This document shows, in pieces, positions 29,037 through 36,831 of a DNA stretch of 64,000 nt. The stretch is from Methylophaga sp. (GTDB lineage: Bacteria; Pseudomonadota; Gammaproteobacteria; Nitrosococcales; Methylophagaceae): positions 1 through 64,000 of the forward strand of contig JAGXHJ010000048.1 in assembly GCA_024636315.1 (NCBI GenBank). Direction: 5' to 3'. Every line of letters begins with the position of its first letter. The first letter of the stretch is position 1. The translations under genes were made by a program, and so were the position numbers. The notes beneath the pieces are model-generated. The model ran no database searches. It saw only the letters and a program-made list of their open reading frames with translations, and had not been told where the DNA came from.

Positions 29037-29411
29037 ATGGAAATTACAAATAATCAAGTTAACCCAGTTGCTTTGGAAGGCCGTACGCCGACCAAGGCTT
29101 CTTCCGTTGTGGCAGAGAAGGTTGCCGCCGTCGCAACAGTTGAAACCGCATTAACCGTTAAGCGAGATGAGACTAGTCTGCATGAATCTTTAAAAAGTGC
29201 AGTCGCACAAATTAATGATTATATGCAGAATGTGGAACGAAGCTTGCAGTTCACTATCGATGAGGACAGCGGTAAAGATGTCGTCACGGTATTGGACAAA
29301 AAAACTGAGGAAATCATTCGTCAGTTCCCATCAGAAGAAGTGCTAGTTATTGCGAGACAGATAGCTGAGCAAAAAGATGGCGTAGTGAGTTTATTTAGTT
29401 CGCAAGTTTAA
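29037..29411 (+). CDS. flaG: FlaG-family protein
   Basis: A 124-residue protein with the FlaG domain in its second half: SLKSAVAQINDYMQNVERSL, then LQFTIDEDSGKDVVTVLDKK and IRQFPSEEVLVIARQIAE. FlaG proteins influence filament length, and the gene regularly sits between flagellin and fliD, as here. I take ATG 29037, which is 7 bases after GAGGGGG; GTG 29034 also opens the frame. Confidence 0.9.
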   Translation: MEITNNQVNPVALEGRTPTKASSVVAEKVAAVATVETALTVKRDETSLHESLKSAVAQINDYMQNVERSLQFTIDEDSGKDVVTVLDKKTEEIIRQFPSEEVLVIARQIAEQKDGVVSLFSSQV

Positions 29412-29502
29412 GTTGGAATTTATTCCAACATTGGCAGGCAGCAAATTGTCGGGTTGAACCCCGACCTACGGTGGGCGAATGTAGGTTGGATTTTAATCCA
29501 AC
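29412..29502 (+). repeat. REP-like palindromes, cluster E
   Basis: Three palindromes: GTTGGAATTTATTCCAAC, an inverted copy GTCGGGTTGAACCCCGACCTAC, and GTAGGTTGGATTTTAATCCAAC. They begin at the last base of the flaG stop codon region and end 22 bases before fliD, inside what should be one transcript. Confidence 0.8.
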
Positions 29503-29524
29503 ATTTAGGAAGAGGTATAGAATA

Positions 29525-30907
29525 ATGGCTATTACAACAAGTGGTGTAGGTTCGGGCATTGATATTGAAAGCCTAGTCACCAAGTTAATAGCGGCAGAAG
29601 GTCAGCCAGCTACAAATCGCATTGATAAAAAAGAAGCAACGTGGCAAGCAGATTTATCTGCCTACGGTAGCTTGAAAAGTGCGTTAAGTAGCTTTCAAAC
29701 AGCGGTTAAGTCCTTGAATGACCCTGCTGATTTTTTAGGTCGGACATCTACATCAAGCAATACAGAAGTATTTTCTGCCACGGCCGATCAAACAGCCGTG
29801 CCAGGTAAATACGGTATTGAAGTTATCCAATTAGCTGAATCGGCCAAATCACGTTCGGGTAATTTTACATCAGCAGATGAAGTGGTCGGCACAGGTTCCT
29901 TAGCCATTAGCTTAGGTGCTAAGACCTTTAACATTACTGTTGATAGTGAAAATAATACCTTAGCGGGTTTGCGTGATGCGATTAATGCGGCAAGTGATAA
30001 TCCGGGCGTTACAGCATCGATCATAAATGTCGATGGTGGTTCACGATTAGTACTTACCTCTGACAAATTAGGTTCTGCAAATGCAATTGGTATTGTAGCT
30101 ACCGATGATGATGGTATGCCAGAAGATACGGCTGGTTTATCACGTTTAGCTACTGTTAATTTAACTACGGTTCAAGCTGCACAAGATGCCATTATCAATG
30201 TTGATAGCCAAGCTGTTACGCGAGATAGCAATACGTTTTCTGATGTAATTTCTGGGGTTAAATTTACGTTGGATTCTGCGTTGCCAGGCACGGTTGAATC
30301 GTTGTCGATAGGTTTGGACAAAGGCTCATTGATTAAAAATGTGAATAGCTTTGTTAAAGCCTATAACTCTTTAGCCGATACGATGGCAAGCCTATCATCT
30401 TTTAATGCAGATACTGGTGCAGCCGGTACCTTGTTAGGTGACTCGGCATTACGTAGTGTGCAAAGTAAAATTAGTCAAACAATGAGCAGTTCTATATCGG
30501 GATTGGGTTTTGGTTCTTTGGTGTCGATTGGTATTACTACCAATGATAAAGGACATTTAGAAGTTGATTCGTCAAAACTAGATAGCGTAATGTCAACCGA
30601 TTATACGGCTGTCTCACAGTTATTTTCATCTGAAAATGGGTTGGCAAAATCATTGGATAGCGTGTTAGAACGTTATATCTCATCTGATGGTATTTTGACG
30701 GCACGACAAGATGGCTTACAAACAAACATTGAATCTCTAGATAGTGACCGTGAGCAATTAAATCGTCGACTAGCGAGCTTAGATGCACGCTATCGTGCAC
30801 AATTTACGGCGATGGACATATTGGTCGCTCAGCTGACATCGTTGGGTGATTATATGACGCAACAGTTGGCGAGCCTGCCTGAGCCTAATTCGATTCGTCG
30901 TCGATAA
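29525..30907 (+). CDS. fliD: flagellar filament cap protein FliD
   Basis: A 460-residue cap protein that folds exported flagellin onto the filament tip. The conserved N-terminus (GVGSGIDIESLVTKLIAAEG) and FliD_C features (AYNSLADTMASLSSFN, TGAAGTLLGDSALRS) are present. The C-terminal coiled coil ends RYRAQFTAMDILVAQLTSLG. The start at 29525 follows GGAAGAGG at good spacing; the frame upstream to 29471 runs through repeat cluster E and is not real coding sequence. Confidence 0.96.
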   Translation: MAITTSGVGSGIDIESLVTKLIAAEGQPATNRIDKKEATWQADLSAYGSLKSALSSFQTAVKSLNDPADFLGRTSTSSNTEVFSATADQTAVPGKYGIEVIQLAESAKSRSGNFTSADEVVGTGSLAISLGAKTFNITVDSENNTLAGLRDAINAASDNPGVTASIINVDGGSRLVLTSDKLGSANAIGIVATDDDGMPEDTAGLSRLATVNLTTVQAAQDAIINVDSQAVTRDSNTFSDVISGVKFTLDSALPGTVESLSIGLDKGSLIKNVNSFVKAYNSLADTMASLSSFNADTGAAGTLLGDSALRSVQSKISQTMSSSISGLGFGSLVSIGITTNDKGHLEVDSSKLDSVMSTDYTAVSQLFSSENGLAKSLDSVLERYISSDGILTARQDGLQTNIESLDSDREQLNRRLASLDARYRAQFTAMDILVAQLTSLGDYMTQQLASLPEPNSIRRR

Positions 30908-30920
30908 GGTATAAACAAAG

Positions 30921-31279
30921 CGTAGGTTGGGTTTCAACCCGACAGTTAGTGGTACAACCCGTTGGATTAAAATCCAACCCACGGAAAACCAATGCGTGGG
31001 TCGGGTTTTAACCCGACAGTAAGTGGTTCATCATGTTGGATTGAAATCCAACCTACGGAAAACCAATGCGTGGGTCGGGTTTTAACCCGACAGTAAGTGG
31101 TTCATCATGTTGGATTGAAATCCAACCCACGGGAAACAAACGTGTAGGTCGGGTTTTAACTCGACAGTTTGTGGTACAACCCGTTGGATTAAAATCCAAC
31201 CCACGGAAAACAGAGCGTAGGTCGGGTTTCAACCCGACGGCTAGAGCCACATATCATGTTGGAAAGAATTGTAGCCTAC
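30921..31279 (+). repeat. REP-like palindrome array, cluster F
   Basis: Ten alternating palindromes, the last one degenerate. The forms are GTRGGTCGGGTTTTAACCCGAC and GTTGGATTGAAATCCAACCCAC. A block of about 90 bases is repeated almost exactly (near 30991 and 31071). It fills the space between fliD and the fliS promoter. Short frames with RVETRPT-like peptides in these arrays are artefacts. Confidence 0.9.
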
Positions 31280-31307
31280 AAATCATGACTATTTTTGACC
31301 CTTCAGC

Positions 31308-31334
31308 TAAAGTTATGTCTTATTTTGACGATAC
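31308..31334 (+). promoter_or_regulatory. sigma-28 (FliA) promoter of fliS-fliT-flagellinolysin
   Basis: TAAAGTTA, an 11-base spacer and GACGATAC, a strong match to TAAAGTTT-N11-GCCGATAA. It lies 60 bases before the fliS start and is the nearest clear promoter for the three genes downstream. Confidence 0.72.
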
Positions 31335-31393
31335 AGAATTTGAGGGCAATATCATAACGATATTGTAAACAAGATATGGAAAAGGATAAAAGC

Positions 31394-31798
31394 ATGAATG
31401 CTAGCGCTGCAATGAAACAATATCAACATAACTACATTCAAGGTGGCGCTGAGACTGCTTCACCTCATCGATTGGTTCAAATGTTGATGGAAGGTGCATT
31501 AGACAAGTTGCTGGCCGCAAGACGCTTTATGATTGCAAAAGATATCGCTAAAAAAGGCGAAAATATTAGTTGGACTATTTCTATTATCGACAGTTTACGT
31601 TCATGTTTGAATGTCGAAGTCGGCGGTGAATTTGCTCAGAATTTATACGCTTTGTATGACTACATGGAACAGAAGTTGTTAGAAGCAAATATTAAAAACG
31701 ATACCAAATTAATTGATGAAGTGGCCAAGTTGATGATTCAGGTTAAATCTGGTTGGGATGCCATTCCACAAGAACATCACAATATAACGTCTAAATAA
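31394..31798 (+). CDS. fliS: flagellin export chaperone FliS
   Basis: A 134-residue helical protein that binds the C-terminal D0 region of flagellin in the cytoplasm and prevents early polymerisation. Recognisable segments are MKQYQHNYIQGGAETASPHR, LVQMLMEGALDKLLAARRFM and the LNVEVGGEFAQNLYALYDYM helix. I take ATG 31394, with AAGGAT upstream, over the frame start at 31376. Confidence 0.94.
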   Translation: MNASAAMKQYQHNYIQGGAETASPHRLVQMLMEGALDKLLAARRFMIAKDIAKKGENISWTISIIDSLRSCLNVEVGGEFAQNLYALYDYMEQKLLEANIKNDTKLIDEVAKLMIQVKSGWDAIPQEHHNITSK

Positions 31799-31805
31799 CA
31801 CAAGT

Positions 31806-32114
31806 ATGAATACGATATTTGATTTAGCCACTGACATTATTGTAATAAGTCGGCAGTTAATTTTGCATGCTGAAATGTCAGCGTGGGATGAGTTTGCTGA
31901 ATTAGATGCGAAACGCCAGTCGTTGGTACGAACAATGAATCTTGAGGAAATTGATTTATCTGATGAAGATAACGTGACCTTTCGTAGCTTGATGAATGAA
32001 ATGATCGAACTCAATGAACAGCTAGGCGTGATTTGCACAGAGCAGCGCTCGGAACTTGCAAAAAAATTAAAAGGAATTCGTCTCGGAGTAAAGGCTAAAA
32101 ACGCTTATTCGTAA
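31806..32114 (+). CDS. fliT: FliT-like flagellar chaperone
   Basis: A 102-residue, largely helical, acidic protein. Sequence similarity to FliT is weak and the call rests on size, helical pattern (MSAWDEFAELDAKRQSLV and NEQLGVICTEQRSELAKKL) and the position directly after fliS, where FliT normally is. FliT binds FliD and can modulate flagellar gene expression. It ends 29 bases before the metalloprotease flagellin, so the three genes probably form one operon. Confidence 0.7.
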   Translation: MNTIFDLATDIIVISRQLILHAEMSAWDEFAELDAKRQSLVRTMNLEEIDLSDEDNVTFRSLMNEMIELNEQLGVICTEQRSELAKKLKGIRLGVKAKNAYS

Positions 32115-32143
32115 GTGGAAAGTTTTATTCTGAATAATATGTT

Positions 32144-33457
32144 ATGAGTGTAATTAATACTAATATTCCATCTTTAAACGCTATGCGACAGCTTAATAGC
32201 AATAGTAATGTGATGGCACAAACTTTACAGCGTTTATCTTCTGGATTGCGTATTAATAGTGCTAAAGATGATGCCGCTGGTTTGGCCATTAGTGAGCGAT
32301 TTACTACACAAATACGTGGCCTCCAACAAGCTGGACGCAATACTAATGATGCCGTTTCTTTGGCTCAAACAGCTGAAGGTGCCTTGGCCAGCTTATCTGA
32401 ATTAATGCAGCGTGGACGTGAACTGGCAGTTCAAGCTGTGAATGCGACTAATTCAACCTCAGATCGTCAAGCTTTGCAAAAAGAAATCTCACAAATCCAA
32501 GAAGAAATTGGTCGCGTAACCCGCGATACCTCATTTAACTCAATTAAGGTCTTTCAACCCGCTGATGCCACAGGTGGTTCGTCTTCATTTTCTGATACTG
32601 AAAATAGAATACTGACCGATTCACAAAGTACTTGGTTACAGCAAAGTGAAAAAATAATTAAAGATTATTATGGGCTGCAAGCCAATAATGCGGAGTTGAA
32701 AATTATTTTTGATGATGGAACCGTGGTTAGCGGTGCTGATGCTTATGTAAGTAGTAATTCGCCCTATCCTGACACCACGCTTGAGTTACATTTTAATGTT
32801 GACACTATAAAGGCTGCCTATGACGCTGGTGGTGAAGAAGCTGTTGGTAATTTAGTTGCTCATGAAATGACCCATGCCGTTATGGGGGCAACAACCAATT
32901 TAGGCTCATTTTCAAGATGGTTTGTAGAAGGCACTGCTCAGTTTATTGAAGGTGGTGATCCTAATTTGGCTAATGCTTATGCTAATAATGGCAATGATGC
33001 AACTGCATCAGATGCTATTGCTAACAACATTGATAACACAGGCGTTATTTCAGGACCTTGGCCTGTTACAGAGTTAAATTACGGAACGGCCTATGCAGCA
33101 ACACGCTATCTTGATTACCTAGCAACAAATGAATATACAACATCTGATGGTATAAAAAGTGTTATGACTTATCTAAGTTCTGATGGTGGTACGCGTACCT
33201 TAGATGACTACTTTTCTCAAGCTGGCCTGAAAAACGAGAGTGGTGGAGACATTACTAGTGAAGCTGATTTTGTAGCTGCATTCAAGGCTGATGGTGATGA
33301 GTTCATTGACACTGTTTTACAGCCCACATTTGCTAATGGTGCGGCTGATATTGGTGGTGTGGGGGGGGGGGCTCTGATGCTGTCGGTGACCCAACAGGCG
33401 CAAGTGGAATACGTGATACCTCGTATGCAGGTGCAGTGCCAAACATTACGAATTTAA
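32144..33457 (+). CDS. flagellinolysin (metalloprotease flagellin), N-terminal part, frameshifted at poly-G
   Basis: The frame reads 437 residues. Residues 1-140 are a standard flagellin D0/D1 region ([20 protein letters not shown]). From about 150 to 405, where other flagellins have D2/D3, there is a gluzincin-type metalloprotease domain: zinc motif HEMTH at 240-244 and a third ligand Glu probably at 262 in WFVEGTAQF. This architecture is the flagellinolysin family, whose members assemble proteolytically active filaments. At 11 consecutive G (33361-33371) the frame leaves the flagellin path; the last about 27 residues are out-of-frame and end at 33457. The C-terminal D0/D1 lies in another frame (next entry). 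As written, the product could not polymerise. Confidence 0.85.
   Translation: MSVINTNIPSLNAMRQLNSNSNVMAQTLQRLSSGLRINSAKDDAAGLAISERFTTQIRGLQQAGRNTNDAVSLAQTAEGALASLSELMQRGRELAVQAVNATNSTSDRQALQKEISQIQEEIGRVTRDTSFNSIKVFQPADATGGSSSFSDTENRILTDSQSTWLQQSEKIIKDYYGLQANNAELKIIFDDGTVVSGADAYVSSNSPYPDTTLELHFNVDTIKAAYDAGGEEAVGNLVAHEMTHAVMGATTNLGSFSRWFVEGTAQFIEGGDPNLANAYANNGNDATASDAIANNIDNTGVISGPWPVTELNYGTAYAATRYLDYLATNEYTTSDGIKSVMTYLSSDGGTRTLDDYFSQAGLKNESGGDITSEADFVAAFKADGDEFIDTVLQPTFANGAADIGGVGGGALMLSVTQQAQVEYVIPRMQVQCQTLRI
33361..33371 (+). repeat. poly-G tract (11 G) inside the flagellinolysin gene
   Basis: Eleven consecutive G, the longest G run I see in the window. It encodes the Gly linker between the protease domain and the C-terminal flagellin region. 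With 12 or 9 G the two halves join in one frame; with 11 they do not. Runs of this length are prone to slipped-strand errors in cells and to sequencing errors. Confidence 0.9.
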
Positions 33458-33906
33458 CGGACAATCCACTGCTTGGCTTTTTAGAAATATATCCTACTGA
33501 TAATCAGGTGTTAGCTTCTTCAACTATGACATTTCAAGTCGGTAGTAATGTCGGTGAAACGATTGATGTTAGCCTGAGTAGTTTAAGTTTAGAGGATTTA
33601 AATTTAGATGCGTTGGATGTTGTCAGTTTAGGCAACACTGCAATAACGGCATTTGATAGCGCATTAAATAATGTAAGTACTATGCGTGCCCAGTGGGGTG
33701 CTGTTCAAAATAGACTTGAATCCGTATTGGCTGTAACGGCTACGGGGATTGAAAATTTATCAGCAAGTCGTTCAAGAATTATGGACGCAGACTTTGCAGT
33801 TGAAACGGCAAATTTAACCCGTGCTCAGATTATGCAACAGGCAGGTTCGGCCATGTTGTCACAGGCTAATTCATTACCCCAACAGGTATTAAGCCTATTA
33901 GGATAG
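33373..33906 (+). CDS. flagellinolysin, C-terminal flagellin D1/D0 part (other frame)
   Basis: Directly after the G run, this frame reads [18 protein letters not shown] without a stop. It continues through [20 protein letters not shown] to a complete flagellin C-terminus ([20 protein letters not shown], then ILQQAG-like and [16 protein letters not shown]). It has no ribosome binding site or plausible start of its own, so it can only be translated by joining the upstream frame. Restored by one added G, the gene 32144-33906 would code for 587 residues. Confidence 0.85.
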   Translation, partial: SDAVGDPTGASGIRDTSYAGAVPNITNLTDNPLLGFLEIYPTDNQVLASSTMTFQVGSNVGETIDVSLSSLSLEDLNLDALDVVSLGNTAITAFDSALNNVSTMRAQWGAVQNRLESVLAVTATGIENLSASRSRIMDADFAVETANLTRAQIMQQAGSAMLSQANSLPQQVLSLLG

Positions 33907-33966
33907 CAACTAAAAGCATTATTTTTAGCCCTGTTATTTATTGCTAAAAAGAAGTGTGTCACTTTT

Positions 33967-33995
33967 TTGACAATCAATAAGAAAGGTGGTTAACT
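33967..33995 (+). promoter_or_regulatory. possible sigma-70 promoter of fleQ
   Basis: TTGACA (33967-33972), 17 bases, then TTAACT (33990-33995). The -35 is perfect and the -10 poor. It lies about 70 bases before fleQ, in keeping with a top-of-hierarchy gene using the housekeeping sigma factor. Confidence 0.4.
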
Positions 33996-34061
33996 CTTGC
34001 CTTGTGAATTACTTATGTCGTTCTATTCGATGTAACATTAACTTCAATGGCTGGAGCGAAA

Positions 34062-35549
34062 ATGAGTTCAAACAATGTATTGCTGGTGGATATTGATCCA
34101 GTCCGACGTGAATTATTATCGACATTGGTCGAGTTTATAAATTGCCAAGCCGTTATTGTTGAAAATATTGATTTGTGGTTTGAAGATGCGGGTGAGTTAT
34201 CTAATATTGCAATGGCAATTGTTGGTGACTGTGGTGATAAACATCAAACCAAACAGTTATTACGTGAATTAGTTAATCATGAAACACGGGTTCCCGTTTT
34301 TCAATTAGATTTACCTGATGCTGAAGTTATTGATTTCCCCGGCACATTAGGCACCTTATCCATTCCTGTTAAATATCCTCAATTGAGTAACGCTTTACAA
34401 CAAGCTATTATTTATCGTGGGCAGCATGAAGGTACAAGCGACAATCAAGCTTATGATTATCGGCGTTTAGTCGGCAATAGCCGTGCCATGAAAGCGGTAC
34501 AGCGGATGATCGACCAAGTGTCTGAATCTGATGCAAATGTGTTGATCTTAGGCGAGTCTGGTACCGGTAAAGAAGTGGTGGCGCGAAACCTTCACCATAT
34601 GTCGACACGTAAACAAAAACCTTTTGTGCCCGTCAACTGTGGCGCCATTCCTGCCGAACTATTAGAAAGTGAATTATTTGGCCATGAAAAAGGATCATTC
34701 ACTGGTGCCATAACGGCCCGTAAAGGTCGTTTTGAAATGGCAGAAGGCGGGACACTATTTCTTGATGAAATTGGTGATATGCCTTTGCCTATGCAGGTAA
34801 AGTTATTACGTGTGTTGCAAGAACGAACTTATGAGCGTGTAGGCAGCAATAAAACGATGGTGGCCAATGTTCGAGTTATTGCTGCTACCCATCGTAATTT
34901 GGAAGATCACATAACGGATGGTCGCTTTCGTGAAGATTTGTTTTATCGCTTGAATGTGTTTCCGATAGAAATGCCTGCGCTACGTGAACGTCCAGAAGAT
35001 ATCCCCTTATTGATTAATGAATTAATTACCCGTGTCGAACATGAAAATCGTGGCACGGTGCGTTTAACCTCGGCGGCCATTGCTTCCTTGTATCGCTATC
35101 CGTGGCCGGGCAATGTTCGTGAGTTAGCTAATATTGTTGAGCGATTGGTGATTCTTTTTCCTTATGGCACGGTAGATTACGATGATTTGCCGGAGAAGTT
35201 TCAGATTGATGGTGATGACTTGCCAGCATCTGTTGTTACAGTAATTGATGAAACGCCAGTATCAAAGCTAATGACGCTGGCGGAAGCTAAACCTGTAGTC
35301 ATTGTTTCTGAAAGCGCTTCAGACGACATGCCATTAGCAGAACTCGATAACTTGCCAGAAGAAGGCTTAGACTTAAAAGAGCACCTTGCAAACCTTGAAT
35401 ATTTATTGATTAAACAAGCTTTAGATGAAGCTACGGGTGTAGTAGCACACGCAGCAAACAGATTAAAAATGCGCCGTACCACATTGGTGGAAAAAATGCG
35501 TAAATATGGTATTCAGCGCGATGGTGACGAGCTAGTACGAATAGTTTAA
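34062..35549 (+). CDS. fleQ: flagellar master regulator FleQ/FlrA
   Basis: A 495-residue sigma-54-dependent activator. The N-terminal FleQ receiver-like domain (about 1-115) lacks the usual acidic pocket and phospho-Asp. The AAA+ domain (about 135-370) has Walker A GESGTGKE from 164, the sigma-54 loop GSFTGA (211-216) and [21 protein letters not shown] Fis-type helix-turn-helix ends the protein. It should start the flagellar cascade from the sigma-54 promoters listed here and may respond to c-di-GMP, as FleQ does in Pseudomonas. Start 34062 is chosen because GGAG lies 5 bases upstream. Confidence 0.95.
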   Translation: MSSNNVLLVDIDPVRRELLSTLVEFINCQAVIVENIDLWFEDAGELSNIAMAIVGDCGDKHQTKQLLRELVNHETRVPVFQLDLPDAEVIDFPGTLGTLSIPVKYPQLSNALQQAIIYRGQHEGTSDNQAYDYRRLVGNSRAMKAVQRMIDQVSESDANVLILGESGTGKEVVARNLHHMSTRKQKPFVPVNCGAIPAELLESELFGHEKGSFTGAITARKGRFEMAEGGTLFLDEIGDMPLPMQVKLLRVLQERTYERVGSNKTMVANVRVIAATHRNLEDHITDGRFREDLFYRLNVFPIEMPALRERPEDIPLLINELITRVEHENRGTVRLTSAAIASLYRYPWPGNVRELANIVERLVILFPYGTVDYDDLPEKFQIDGDDLPASVVTVIDETPVSKLMTLAEAKPVVIVSESASDDMPLAELDNLPEEGLDLKEHLANLEYLLIKQALDEATGVVAHAANRLKMRRTTLVEKMRKYGIQRDGDELVRIV

Positions 35550-35622
35550 AAAGCGAGTCAGTGCGTTGACGCCAAGTTAAGATTTTTACGTAAGTCATTG
35601 AATTTATATGGTAATTACTGGC

Positions 35623-35638
35623 AGGCATGTTTATTGCT
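35623..35638 (+). promoter_or_regulatory. sigma-54 promoter of fleSR
   Basis: AGGCATGTTTATTGCT has GG and GC ten bases apart with TTGCT intact; the leading T of TGG is A. It lies 41 bases before fleS, consistent with FleQ control of fleSR. Confidence 0.65.
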
Positions 35639-35678
35639 CTAAATAACGAAAACACTGTGTCGTTATGCGGGGTAAAGT

Positions 35679-36815
35679 ATGAATGAAACATTAGTAGCAG
35701 GAGAGCAGTGCCCACGGTTTAGTACGCCTGTGCTTGATCATGCCGCCTTGTATAATGTTCATTCGAGTGACTATCTTGATGACCAACTGAACCATTCGGC
35801 GACACGAATGACACGTCTTTTAGCTGTATTACCTGGCGGTGTAATTGTATTGAATGGTGATGGCGTGATTCAACAAAGTAATGCTGCTGCAGCCGAATTA
35901 TTAGGTCAACCATTAGATGGACAAGCTTGGACAACGATTATTGAACGGGCATTCCGACCGCAAGCAAATGATGGTCATGACATGTCGTTGAATGATGGTC
36001 GATTAGTTCATATTTCAACGAGTCCGCTAGATGATGAACCGGGTCAGATTGTGTTGGTGAATGATGTCACTGAAACGCGCCAGCTCCAGCAGCAAGTGTC
36101 ACATTTACAACGATTATCTTCAATGGGTGAGATGGCTGCACGATTAGCACACCAAATTCGCACGCCTTTATCTTCGGCTTTGTTATATGTCGCGCCGCTA
36201 TTAAAAGACAATACCGATCCACAGTTAATACAACGTTTTGCTAAGCGCTTGCATAATAGTATCAGCCACATGGAGCGTTTGGTAAAAGACATGTTGGCAT
36301 TTTCGCGTGGTGATATGGCGGAGACGGCTCCGGTTTTACTGCAAGATTTGCTGGCAGGCGTTGAGCAGCAATTTAGATCGCAATCAGATATAGAAAATAT
36401 ACATTTCGAAATAAATGATGCTGCCGAAGGCACTTATGTTTATGGAAGTAAGGACGCACTGACCAGTGCGCTTAACAATTTAGTGAATAATGCTCGTTTA
36501 GCCTGCGAGGCTGGTGGAGAAGTCATTATTTTTGCTGACATAATTCAAGATGAAGAGAATACGACTTATATAGAAATCAGTGTAGAGGATGATGGTGTAG
36601 GCATTGCTAAAGCTGATCAAGATAAAATCTTGACGCCTTTTTTTACAACGCGTTCTTCAGGAACAGGCTTAGGATTGGCCGTCGTAAAATCGATAGCAAA
36701 GGCTCATAAAGGTGAGTTGTGGTTTGAAAGTGATGAAGGTGAAGGTAGTACATTTTGCTTACGTTTACCTAGGTATCAGCCTGCGGATAATTTTATGCTC
36801 ACGGCTCAAAAATAA
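35679..36815 (+). CDS. fleS: flagellar sensor histidine kinase FleS/FlrB
   Basis: A 378-residue soluble kinase with no membrane helix. A PAS-like domain (about 45-130) is followed by HisKA with the phospho-His in RLAHQIRTPLSS (His158) and HATPase_c (about 255-368) with NNLVNNARLA, DDGVGI and GTGLGLAVVKS. It phosphorylates FleR to activate the hook and basal-body genes. It lies 16 bases before fleR. Confidence 0.94.
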   Translation: MNETLVAGEQCPRFSTPVLDHAALYNVHSSDYLDDQLNHSATRMTRLLAVLPGGVIVLNGDGVIQQSNAAAAELLGQPLDGQAWTTIIERAFRPQANDGHDMSLNDGRLVHISTSPLDDEPGQIVLVNDVTETRQLQQQVSHLQRLSSMGEMAARLAHQIRTPLSSALLYVAPLLKDNTDPQLIQRFAKRLHNSISHMERLVKDMLAFSRGDMAETAPVLLQDLLAGVEQQFRSQSDIENIHFEINDAAEGTYVYGSKDALTSALNNLVNNARLACEAGGEVIIFADIIQDEENTTYIEISVEDDGVGIAKADQDKILTPFFTTRSSGTGLGLAVVKSIAKAHKGELWFESDEGEGSTFCLRLPRYQPADNFMLTAQK

Positions 36816-36831
36816 GAAGTAAGGAACGATA

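Noticed and set aside
23669-31279. Repeated palindromes considered as CRISPR arrays
   Set aside because: The units are themselves hairpins with loops of 2-4 bases, two types alternate, spacers are short (about 20 bases) and similar to each other, and no cas gene is nearby. They fit REP elements.
32089-32115. A sigma-28-like site (TAAAGGCT-N11-TTCGTAAG) directly before flagellinolysin
   Set aside because: The -10 half matches poorly; the strong site before fliS explains expression better.
33436-33906. C-terminal flagellin piece as an independent gene starting at GTG 33436
   Set aside because: No ribosome site at this GTG, and the same frame is open upstream to the G tract with sensible linker sequence, so it is the continuation of the interrupted gene.
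19389-33906. Flagellin region as a prophage or integrative element
   Set aside because: No integrase, att-like repeats, tRNA target or phage genes; only the RAYT and its repeats are mobile-type features.
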